DNA of 64,000 nt from NCBI RefSeq assembly GCF_000799465.1, contig NZ_JUGU01000001.1, forward strand, positions 1,922,001 through 1,986,000, read 5' to 3'. The position numbers and the translations under genes are program-made. Positions 7,387 to 13,860 of this stretch are shown piece by piece (position 1 is the first letter of the stretch; the number at the start of each line of letters is the position of its first letter). Origin of the DNA: Psychroserpens sp. Hel_I_66 (GTDB lineage: Bacteria > Bacteroidota > Bacteroidia > Flavobacteriales > Flavobacteriaceae). The notes beneath the pieces are model-generated. The model was not told where the DNA came from. It worked only from the letters and a program-made list of their open reading frames with translations, and searched no databases.

Positions 7387-8100
7387 CTAATCTCTCGAAA
7401 TCCTCATTATATGGTGTTCATTACTACTGTTAACGGTACGACTGAAAAGTTTTGAATTATTATAAAAACTCTCGTTTATAGGTTGAGAAATGAAATCATA
7501 GTGCTCATGATTTTGAACTAATGGTTTTAAATGTTCAATGGTTAATTTGGGATCCAACCATCTTTTAAGATCTTTCTTTTTAAATATTAACGGTTTTTGT
7601 TTTTCTAAACCAGGTATGTGATCATTACCACATACTGAATTTGTAGTTAAGATTGAACATGTATAAAACCCATCTAGAATTTTATTATAAATGCCTGCGA
7701 TACAAAAAGGATTTTGATTTTTTAGATGAATAAGATGTGTTCGCAACTTACCATCTGAAATTTTTGTAGAAAAAAAACCATTTACGATTACCAAGCAACG
7801 TCTTTTATCTAATGAATCTGAGTATATCTCTTCATTCAAATCATTGCTCTGAATGTTAGTATTTAATGTATTTGTAAAATCTTGAAAAGTGTTCCAGTTA
7901 TCATCATAGCCTTCTGGCAATAATCCCCAAATGGAATAATCTACATGAGATAAGTTTTGGGATGTTATGATAGGTAGTTGTGATTCTTTCAATCCGTCAA
8001 TTATAGCTTTGGGCTTGTATAAATTAGGGTATCTAAACGTTGTACCAAACTCCTTCTCTATTTCAAGAACATCACAGGTATTAGATAGTTTATAGAACAT
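7387..8100 (-). CDS. SRAP-like (YedK/HMCES family) protein lacking Cys2, paralogue B
   Basis: This 237-residue protein is a clear paralogue of the one at 4358. Both start M[YF]YKLSN and share IIDGL..LPI[IV]TS, YxIWGLLPE, FTNTLN and RRCLVIVNGFF. Relative to YedK the catalytic Cys2 is Phe, the Glu after GFF is Ser, and the conserved His before the P-L-I/V motif is not present. The SRAP scaffold is retained (FCIAGIYN, GFYTCSILTT, WLDPKL, FISQPINESF), so the protein may bind DNA or a damaged end without crosslinking. A different activity cannot be excluded. It lies upstream of the DUF1328 gene but 112 bases away and probably has its own transcript. Confidence 0.7.
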   Translation of the reverse strand: MFYKLSNTCDVLEIEKEFGTTFRYPNLYKPKAIIDGLKESQLPIITSQNLSHVDYSIWGLLPEGYDDNWNTFQDFTNTLNTNIQSNDLNEEIYSDSLDKRRCLVIVNGFFSTKISDGKLRTHLIHLKNQNPFCIAGIYNKILDGFYTCSILTTNSVCGNDHIPGLEKQKPLIFKKKDLKRWLDPKLTIEHLKPLVQNHEHYDFISQPINESFYNNSKLFSRTVNSSNEHHIMRISRD

Positions 8101-8171
8101 TTTTTATTTTAAATAAAACGAATATCTGCATTATAGCTTACCTCAAATCCTATAAAAATGTATTCAATAGA

Positions 8172-8199
8172 AAAAGGCACCTCTTGTGAAGTGCCTTTT
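8172..8199 (-). terminator. Intrinsic terminator after the DUF2383 gene
   Basis: AAAAGGCAC pairs with GTGCCTTTT around a short inner TC/GA pairing and a TTGT loop. The minus strand ends in a run of five T. It closes the DUF2383 transcript and also insulates the SRAP-like gene. Confidence 0.85.
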
Positions 8200-8224
8200 C
8201 AGTATTATAATCTTAAAAAGATTA

Positions 8225-8674
8225 TTATCTTAGATCCTCTAATCTTTTAATATTAGATAGTCCATTCTCAATTGTGTTTTTTTGAGAAGTTAATATTGTT
8301 TTAGTAGAAGATGGCAAGCTAGTTTCGCTCAGTACATCTTGATATTCATCAACTGCTGCCTTTTCTCCTCTAATTGCTTCTTCCAGCATAGATTCTTCGT
8401 CATCTGCAGAAAATAATGATTTAACGTCCATCCAAGCTCTATGCATAGTACCTGCTACACTACCACCTTTGTCAACGTCTTGATTAAAAGACTTTATTTC
8501 GCTTTTTAATTCGTGACCAAAGTTATAACGTTCTTGTGCTTTTTGACTAAAATAAGACTTCAAAGCTGCATGTTCTACATTTTCTGCTGCCTTTTTATAT
8601 CCTTTTTCTGCGTCGTATGTTTTTTCTAATAAGTCGTTTAATTTTTTTCCAACTTCTTTTGTGTAAGTGCTCAT
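8225..8674 (-). CDS. PA2169-family four-helix-bundle protein (DUF2383)
   Basis: The 149 residues form a ferritin-like four-helix bundle: LNDLLEKTYDAEKGYKKAAENV, then YFSQKAQERYNFGHELKSEI, the family hallmark GGSVAGTMHRAWMDVKSLF (about 71-89), then EEAIRGEKAAVDEYQDVL. These are the conserved blocks of DUF2383/PA2169. The function is not established; relatives are induced by general stress, and the E-x-x-Y/H residues in the helices could bind metal, as in ferritin-like proteins. The gene is transcribed alone with its own terminator. It is upstream-adjacent to TopIB and hemerythrin in the island. Confidence 0.85.
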   Translation of the reverse strand: MSTYTKEVGKKLNDLLEKTYDAEKGYKKAAENVEHAALKSYFSQKAQERYNFGHELKSEIKSFNQDVDKGGSVAGTMHRAWMDVKSLFSADDEESMLEEAIRGEKAAVDEYQDVLSETSLPSSTKTILTSQKNTIENGLSNIKRLEDLR

Positions 8675-8843
8675 ATTTTTTTGATTTAAACTGTTCTCGA
8701 TAATTTTTTTTTTGATGCCTATCTCGTTAACATCAAGGCTTACAATCTGCCTAACTATATGACTAAATTAAGTTATAAAAGAGAGGTTTTTTGATGGTAT
8801 TAATTCAAGAATTAACTCAATCCAAACGTTGGCAAAACTTTAA

Positions 8844-9926
8844 CTAAATCGTTGGCTTATAGGATTTAATTAGCTCCAAGACCGAGCTCTCTGTTGGAGT
8901 TAGATGTGTTGAGATAATAGGTGAGGTTTCTATTTTTGTAAACACATCATGAAGTGTATCGTTTTTGTAGGATTCTACTAGTATTGGGTGTACATAGTAT
9001 TTTCTACAAACGTTTCTTGTATTCCCAAGTTCTTGGGCTGTCGCGTCAAAAGCAGATAAAATATTTTTATCTCTTTGTTTTTCTGAAATTGGCCTTTCAT
9101 AGTCCATCAATGTCTCAAAAAAGATAACACTTCCAGACCATGTTCTAAAATCCTTTGCTGTAAAAGACTTACCCGCAATAGCGTATAAATATTCATTAAC
9201 CATACTGCTATCTACATTATGCTTCCCGCCTTTACTGTCATAAAATTGAAACAACTCCCAACCAGGAATTTCCTCACATTTCCCAACTAACATTAAAAGG
9301 TTTTTATTTTTAAGGGTAATATTGTGCTCTTTCCCTTTTTTACCGGTAAACTGAAATCTCAATTTATTTTTATATAGATGAACATGTTTACTTCTAAGTG
9401 TGGTAAGACCATAAGTCTTATTTTTTTTGGCATAATACCTATTGCCAATTCGTATATGGGTTTCTTCCATTAACTTTATAACAAGAGCTAATACCTTTGT
9501 TTTTGTCCACTCCTTTTGAATAATATCTTTTTCTATTTGGTCACGAATGGCTGGCAAACAGTCGCCAAACTCTGCCATTTTAAAAAATTTTGTTTGATTT
9601 TTTACCTTATTCCAAATAGGGTGGTATCTGTATTGCCTTCTGTTTTTGGCATCTCTTCCTGTTGCCTGAATATGACCATTATGCAAAATTGAGATTTTTA
9701 CATTTTCCCAAGCTGGCGGTATCACGAGTGACTTTATACGATCTAGATGTTTGGACTTAGACAGTTTTTTGCCATTGTGCAGGTATGTAAAGTTTTTCCC
9801 GCTCTTTTTCCGAAGAATAGATAATTGGTCCCTATCTACATAGACTAGATCAAGTTTTTTGATAGCAGATTCCGGGTTTTTATCTATGCGGTTTATTAAG
9901 GAGGCTGTAAGTTCTTTTTGAGCCAT
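8844..9926 (-). CDS. Type IB DNA topoisomerase (poxvirus-like)
   Basis: The enzyme relaxes supercoiled DNA by a transient 3'-phosphotyrosine nick without ATP. At 360 residues it matches the bacterial/viral TopIB family. The N-terminal domain is present, with DAKNRRQYRYHP, the catalytic-core Arg and Lys in RIGNRYYAKKNKTYGLTTLR, a later active-site block with KDFRTWSGSV, and the tyrosine in CRKYYVHP near the C-terminus. Bacterial TopIB genes are sporadic and often associated with stress. It is separated by two bases from the hemerythrin gene upstream, so the two form one operon. Confidence 0.92.
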   Translation of the reverse strand: MAQKELTASLINRIDKNPESAIKKLDLVYVDRDQLSILRKKSGKNFTYLHNGKKLSKSKHLDRIKSLVIPPAWENVKISILHNGHIQATGRDAKNRRQYRYHPIWNKVKNQTKFFKMAEFGDCLPAIRDQIEKDIIQKEWTKTKVLALVIKLMEETHIRIGNRYYAKKNKTYGLTTLRSKHVHLYKNKLRFQFTGKKGKEHNITLKNKNLLMLVGKCEEIPGWELFQFYDSKGGKHNVDSSMVNEYLYAIAGKSFTAKDFRTWSGSVIFFETLMDYERPISEKQRDKNILSAFDATAQELGNTRNVCRKYYVHPILVESYKNDTLHDVFTKIETSPIISTHLTPTESSVLELIKSYKPTI

Positions 9927-9928
9927 TT

Positions 9929-10363
9929 TTATCTATGGGAAGACATGTACTTGCTATAAGCTGCTGCCAAATCTAGCTTTTGTTTTTCGGAAAGCACTTT
10001 TCCAGAAAGCTGAAAAAACTTATGTTCTTCATCCTCTAAGTGATGTTCTACCTTGTGCTTCAAGTCTTTTGCTGTTTTTAGCCATGCAGATGAATCGTAA
10101 TCTGTCTCTTCTAGCTTTTCTACGAGCTCATCAATTTCATGATGCTCAGCAATACCATGACGCGCTTTGTCCTGCATCATATCAGAATCTATGAGTGGTT
10201 TATAATAGTGACGCTCTTCTGCATCTGCATGTATTTTTAATTCATTCTTTAGATCTTTAAATAAAGAATCGCGCTCTTTACTGTCTCCAGAAGTTTTTAC
10301 CAATTTGTCTAATAATGCTCTTTGGATGTCGTGATCCTCTCGTATAGCTTCAAAAATATTCAT
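9929..10363 (-). CDS. Hemerythrin HHE-domain protein
   Basis: The 144-residue protein has the metal-binding residues of a hemerythrin in order: His in REDHDIQRALLDKL, then HADAEERHYYKPL, then HHEIDELVEKL, then HHLEDEEHKFFQL. These form a di-iron four-helix bundle that binds O2 or NO, or senses redox state. It is cytoplasmic; there is no signal peptide. The stop is followed two bases later by the TopIB start, so the two are translated from one mRNA. A terminator-like hairpin at 10396-10427 lies between the putative small RNA unit and this gene. Confidence 0.9.
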   Translation of the reverse strand: MNIFEAIREDHDIQRALLDKLVKTSGDSKERDSLFKDLKNELKIHADAEERHYYKPLIDSDMMQDKARHGIAEHHEIDELVEKLEETDYDSSAWLKTAKDLKHKVEHHLEDEEHKFFQLSGKVLSEKQKLDLAAAYSKYMSSHR

Positions 10364-10392
10364 ATTATTATATCATTTAATTTTGTGGGTAT

Positions 10393-10469
10393 TAAAAACC
10401 TCAACGATTTTTACATCGTCGAGGTTTCATCTAACCAATCAACTTATCTTGAATATATCTATTCATGAT
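10393..10469 (-). ncRNA. Candidate small RNA A (hairpin, linker, terminator)
   Basis: This is a candidate unit, not a known family. On the minus strand, TAATTTTA (10483-10476, one base off TAnnTTTG) is followed by a perfect 5' hairpin, TGAATA-gata-TATTCA (10465-10450), a linker ending GGTTAGATG, and a terminator-like stem (AAACCTC and ACGA paired with TCGT and GAGGTTT, 10396-10427, one mismatch) followed by T residues. Size is about 77 bases. The layout and linker resemble unit B next door. It could instead be a 5' leader or attenuator of the hemerythrin gene, since it reads toward it. Confidence 0.45.
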
Positions 10470-10534
10470 CTGGATTAAAATTAATCTATTTAAGGCTTAA
10501 GAAAGTGCTTTATCTGATTAGTTATTGACCTATA

Positions 10535-10613
10535 TAAAAAAACTCAGCAATTAAAAATAATTGCTGAGTTCTACCTAACTAACCTACTTCATTATGATTG
10601 AAGTCTGTACTAC
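10535..10613 (-). ncRNA. Candidate small RNA B (hairpin, linker, terminator)
   Basis: A -7 element TACATTTG (10627-10620 on the minus strand, perfect for the consensus) would start a transcript near 10613. It contains a 5' hairpin, ACTTCA-N7-TGAAGT (10604-10586), a G/T-rich single-stranded linker, AGGTTAGTTAGGTAG, and a strong terminator: a 13-bp perfect stem AACTCAGCAATTA/TAATTGCTGAGTT (10541-10570) with a 4-base loop and a run of T. No credible ORF is present. The unit has all the parts of a bacterial small RNA of about 80 bases. A terminator this strong with no gene ahead of it is the key evidence. Confidence 0.6.
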
Positions 10614-10793
10614 CTATTGCAAATGTATTTGCACAAGGAAGGAATGCTGTGCTCATTCGAGTAAATTTTTAACATTTTCTTATAAAAAATGGTTAAAAAG
10701 ACTTAATTGTAAAATTTAACATATATTAAACTTTACATTTGTTAAAACTCTCTTTCTTTTTTAAAAGGAAAAACTTGATATAATAGTATAATA

Positions 10794-11837
10794 ATGATAG
10801 AAATTGAAATAATAGCAGATAGTCCAAAATATCTTTTAAGACAAATAAAAGATGTTATTGGTGGTGAAATTGATGAAAAATGGAATGAGCACATATTAAC
10901 CATAAATAACAGCAATGCTGTTGGGACAATTAAATTCATGCCTTTTGATTGGGGTGTAAACTTTCTAAATCTTGATATTACATTTTCTAAAGAAATTACC
11001 CTAAAAATCAAGGCTTGTGATTTCAACCCTATTCGTTTTATATACAATTACCATGGTAGTTTTAAACATAGATTTGGTATCAATAATGATGAAATACTAA
11101 TAGAGCAATTTCATTCTTTAATATTTACCAATAAAACAGGAGGATATAATTATATACATTTTCCGAAGAAAGAAAAATTAGAGACGAGCATCATTCAAAT
11201 TGTAAGAAAAAAATTCATAAAAAAGAGAACCACCAACTTATCTCTGCTCAATGAAAGATTATTTGAGGTCTTTAGAGATACAGATCATGAAAATAGGTTT
11301 GCACATTATGGCTCTTTAAATCTAAAGATGGCAGATTATATCAAAAAGATCAAAAAACTGAAAACTAAAGGGATGGTTAGGGTATTAAAAATAGAAGGGT
11401 TGGTTTATGAGATGCTTTCCTTACATATCCAAAAACACAACACCTTTCAAAATGGAGTACAATTACCGACCTCATTATCAAAAACCGAACTAAAACTGGT
11501 TAGAAAACTCAGCAATAAAATAATAAAAGATCCCTCTTTTAATTACTCTTTAGATGAACTTTCTTCGGAAACAGGACTCTCACAAGCAAAATTACAAGAT
11601 GGGTTTAAATTTCTGTACAAAAGAACTGTAACGGAATATGTAAGACACATTAGACTTGAAGCTGCTCGCGAGTTAATGAGCAATGCCGATTTAAATGTGT
11701 CACAAGTGGTGTATAGTATTGGTTTTACCAGTAGAAGTTATTTTTCTAAGATTTTTAAAGAAAAATACGATGTAACTCCAAACGAATACAGAAAAAATGT
11801 TTTGAACAATTTACTTTTTGATAATAATGCAGCTTAA
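10794..11837 (+). CDS. AraC-family transcriptional regulator with PchR-like N-terminal half (paralogue 4)
   Basis: This is the fourth paralogue, 347 residues. The N-terminal half has AVGTIKFMPFDWGVNFLNLDI, closest to the 3334 copy, and the C-terminal HTH pair ends in GFTSRSYFSKIFKEKYDVTPNEY. Upstream lies an AT-rich region with an inverted TTTAACA (10715-10721) / TGTTAAA (10740-10746). The 430-base gap before this gene holds the two small-RNA candidates on the opposite strand and otherwise no feature. A very strong bidirectional terminator follows the gene. The ligand is unknown; the four copies probably arose by local duplication. Confidence 0.85.
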   Translation: MIEIEIIADSPKYLLRQIKDVIGGEIDEKWNEHILTINNSNAVGTIKFMPFDWGVNFLNLDITFSKEITLKIKACDFNPIRFIYNYHGSFKHRFGINNDEILIEQFHSLIFTNKTGGYNYIHFPKKEKLETSIIQIVRKKFIKKRTTNLSLLNERLFEVFRDTDHENRFAHYGSLNLKMADYIKKIKKLKTKGMVRVLKIEGLVYEMLSLHIQKHNTFQNGVQLPTSLSKTELKLVRKLSNKIIKDPSFNYSLDELSSETGLSQAKLQDGFKFLYKRTVTEYVRHIRLEAARELMSNADLNVSQVVYSIGFTSRSYFSKIFKEKYDVTPNEYRKNVLNNLLFDNNAA

Positions 11838-11886
11838 GACATGCTGTATTTATTAAAGGCAACTAAGATAAAATGATAATATATTC

Positions 11887-11928
11887 TATATAAAAAAACT
11901 CAACCTTTCGGTTGAGTTTTTTTATATA
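11887..11928. terminator. Very strong bidirectional terminator
   Basis: A perfect 19-bp stem runs from TATATAAAAAAACTCAACC (11887-11905) to its complement at 11910-11928 with a TTTC loop. A-run and T-run flanks serve both strands, between AraC paralogue 4 and the convergent lipoprotein gene. Confidence 0.95.
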
Positions 11929-11943
11929 AACTTAAAAGATTTG

Positions 11944-12534
11944 TTATTTACTATAAATCATTTTATAGTCATCATCCATCTTTGATTTTACTGCGTTCAT
12001 ATCAGCAAAATAAGAATGTTGAGAATTAAATACTCTATCTGGTCTTTCACCCACTATATAATATTTAACATTTAAATCTGGTGCGTTTAATGTAATTTGA
12101 TCTGAAACTCTCATTTTCTTATCACCAATTTGTTGGTCTGTTGATTTCAATTCAGAAATGACATATAGATTATTATTGGATGCCCAAATCTCTCTAATGT
12201 CAAGAGTATGCTCATTATCAGTAACTTCAGCTTCAACTAATAGAGTGCGTTCTTCTTTATCGTTGTCGTCACTATCTGGCATATCAACATCAATGTATGG
12301 CACCTCTACTTCTTCTTCTTCCATTACAACTACTACTTTAGGCACTTTCACCATCTTGGTTGTTGTCCCAACGTTAACATCTGCCCAATCAACGTCATAT
12401 GTTGGTAATTGACCTTCTTCAGCAGATACGTCTACATCGACTTCTGGTAATTCTGTTTCTTTTTTCTGTTCTACATTACAGCTAAAAATCATTGCAGATA
12501 ATGCTGCACTTGCTAGTATAGTTTTAAATTTCAT
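11944..12534 (-). CDS. Acidic lipoprotein of unknown function
   Basis: The 196 residues begin with a signal (KTILASAALSAMIFSC) and a lipobox Cys19, so the protein is probably outer-membrane- or inner-membrane-anchored on the periplasmic face. The mature N-terminal half is very acidic and valine-rich (VDVDVSAEEG; KVVVVMEEEEVEVPYIDVDMPD), while the C-terminal half has a folded-looking segment (HTLDIREIWASNNNLYVISEL). I do not recognise the family. A terminator separates it from AraC paralogue 4. It is transcribed leftward and alone. Its role in the island is unknown. Confidence 0.7.
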   Translation of the reverse strand: MKFKTILASAALSAMIFSCNVEQKKETELPEVDVDVSAEEGQLPTYDVDWADVNVGTTTKMVKVPKVVVVMEEEEVEVPYIDVDMPDSDDNDKEERTLLVEAEVTDNEHTLDIREIWASNNNLYVISELKSTDQQIGDKKMRVSDQITLNAPDLNVKYYIVGERPDRVFNSQHSYFADMNAVKSKMDDDYKMIYSK

Positions 12535-12676
12535 AATTTTAGAGTTTTAATTAATATGTTAGGTGTATTACTCCCTTTTTGAATACACTACAATATAAAG
12601 CTAGATTGAATTTATAGTTTGCTCATATGGATTATAAGTTGACTTAAATAATATAACACTACGTTTTTGGAAAAAA

Positions 12677-12703
12677 AAATACAGAGCTGAGCTCCGTATT
12701 TTA
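12677..12703 (-). terminator. Intrinsic terminator of the YtxH/holin operon
   Basis: AAAATAC and GAGC pair with GCTC and GTATTTT around one A/C mismatch and a TGA loop. The minus strand then reads a run of nine T. It follows the three-gene operon at 12726-13648. Confidence 0.85.
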
Positions 12704-12725
12704 AATTTTAAATTAGTCTAATATA

Positions 12726-12926
12726 TTATTTGATCATTTTTTTAAATAAAAAAAGAGACCCCAATTTTGTAGCATATTTCATAAAGGTTTGCATCCACTG
12801 AGCAGGCTGCAAATCTTCTTTTAAATCACCTTTTACACCTTTGAGTTCTTCAAATGCAATTTGTCTTTCAAGATTTAATCTTTTGAGGTTAAATTCTATT
12901 TCTTCAAACGTTTTGTAATTTCTCAT
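12726..12926 (-). CDS. Small conserved partner of the YtxH/holin operon (66 aa)
   Basis: The 66-residue cytoplasmic protein has an amphipathic N-terminal half (KTFEEIEFNLKRLNLERQIAFEELKGVKGDL) likely to form a coiled coil and a C-terminal half ending in a short hydrophobic LGSLFLFKKM. I do not assign a domain with confidence; similar small proteins accompany YtxH and holin-like genes in Flavobacteriaceae. Its start overlaps the stop of the holin-like gene by one base (TAATG), so translation is coupled. It is the last gene of the operon, before the terminator. Confidence 0.75.
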   Translation of the reverse strand: MRNYKTFEEIEFNLKRLNLERQIAFEELKGVKGDLKEDLQPAQWMQTFMKYATKLGSLFLFKKMIK

Positions 12927-13279
12927 TATTTTTTATCAAAAAATTTATCGGATAACAACTTTATTATTTGTAGGTCAAATTTCTTTTTTAATTTATATGC
13001 AATTACTGCCAATAAGAAAAAAACCAAACCTACAATAACATAACCTAAAGCAACATTGCCTAAAGCCTCACCTATAGCTATTGCTCCAGCAACAGATAAA
13101 AAAATAAGTCCAAGACCAAGTAAGCCACCTATGATTGCAAATTTCGCAAACATACTAGTAGTAATTGCTAATTGCTGAAAAACCTTTAATTTAAAATACT
13201 CTTGTGAAGTTTTAAGGTATTTCTCAGCATTATCAGCAGCTTTATCCGTTGTATTATGTAATGATTCAAATACGGTCAT
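12926..13279 (-). CDS. Holin-like (phage holin family) membrane protein
   Basis: The 117-residue protein has an N-terminal amphipathic helix and two membrane segments (AKFAIIGGLLGLGLIFLSVAG and LGYVIVGLVFFLLAVIAY) with a basic C-terminal tail. It matches the chromosomal 'phage holin family' proteins of Bacteroidetes, which are not phage genes here, since no phage gene lies nearby. It follows the YtxH gene by three bases and overlaps the next gene by one base. The likely job is in the inner membrane under stress, as the operon partners are stress-type proteins. Confidence 0.8.
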   Translation of the reverse strand: MTVFESLHNTTDKAADNAEKYLKTSQEYFKLKVFQQLAITTSMFAKFAIIGGLLGLGLIFLSVAGAIAIGEALGNVALGYVIVGLVFFLLAVIAYKLKKKFDLQIIKLLSDKFFDKK

Positions 13280-13282
13280 ATA

Positions 13283-13648
13283 TTACGACGTCTTTTGTAA
13301 TTTTTTATTCTTAGCTTTTAACTCTGCTAATTTCTTTTCCAAAGTTGTGATAACATCATCAGCTTTATGACTTGCATTAGTTACAATTGAATCAACCTGC
13401 TCATCTAAAGTTTGCTTTTGAGCTCCAACAGTACTAGCAACACGATCTCTTAAATCTGTTGCACCATTAGAAACTCTGTCTCTAAATTCTACAGCGCTAT
13501 TAGCCAATCTATCTTTTTGTAAAATAGCTTCATCAGCAATTCTATTTCTGGTGTTTTCACCTTTATCAGGAGCAAATAGAATACCTAAAGTAGCACCAAT
13601 TGCTGTTCCTGCTAAAATTCCTATAATTGTATTACTTTCTTTTCCCAT
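13283..13648 (-). CDS. YtxH-domain protein
   Basis: The hallmark of YtxH is one glycine-rich membrane helix followed by FAPDKG: here NTIIGILAGTAIGATLGILFAPDKG (residues 6-30), then a long amphipathic region (RDRVSNGATDLRDRVASTVG) and a C-terminal coiled coil with KKLAELKAKNKKLQK. YtxH proteins are general-stress proteins in Firmicutes and Bacteroidetes. The start is set at the ATG at 13648 (MGKESN); an upstream TTG would add 12 residues with no family support. It is the first gene of the three-gene operon. A divergent promoter region with the aldehyde dehydrogenase gene lies upstream. Confidence 0.85.
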   Translation of the reverse strand: MGKESNTIIGILAGTAIGATLGILFAPDKGENTRNRIADEAILQKDRLANSAVEFRDRVSNGATDLRDRVASTVGAQKQTLDEQVDSIVTNASHKADDVITTLEKKLAELKAKNKKLQKTS

Positions 13649-13732
13649 TTTATTATTAATTTTAAGTTTTATGTCTGTTAGCAACTATTGCTAATTTTAT
13701 ATTACAAATATCTTAAAATAAACTCGATTATA

Positions 13733-13819
13733 TTAACTCATTACATATAGAAGTTAACTTAAACACAATCAACTTAAAAACGTCAAGAGTTTGACCTTAT
13801 GGGTTAATTACAAATTTTT
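13733..13819. promoter_or_regulatory. Divergent promoter region with repeated TGRGTTAAT elements
   Basis: Between the YtxH operon and the aldehyde dehydrogenase gene are ATGAGTTAAT on the minus strand (13732-13741), TATGGGTTAATTACAAATTT on the plus strand (13798-13817), and GTCAA-GAG-TTTGAC, an inverted repeat at 13782-13795. The plus-strand element matches the one at 1541 in 17 of 20 bases. No full -33/-7 pair is obvious, so a shared activator or alternative sigma factor is plausible but inferred. Confidence 0.4.
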
Positions 13820-13860
13820 AAATAAGCTAAATTGAATTTAAACTTATAATTTAAACAATT

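Noticed and set aside
10440..10475. Small ORF MNRYIQDKLIG inside small RNA unit A
   Set aside because: Eleven codons, not matched in unit B, and the region is better explained by the hairpin, linker and terminator.
10715..10746. 21-bp AraC-type direct repeat before AraC paralogue 4
   Set aside because: The nearest similar segments have a 23-base offset and weak identity; only an inverted TTTAACA/TGTTAAA was seen.
12926..13648. Phage remnant because of the holin-like gene
   Set aside because: No other phage gene, integrase or attachment site is nearby; chromosomal holin-like genes with YtxH are common in Bacteroidetes.
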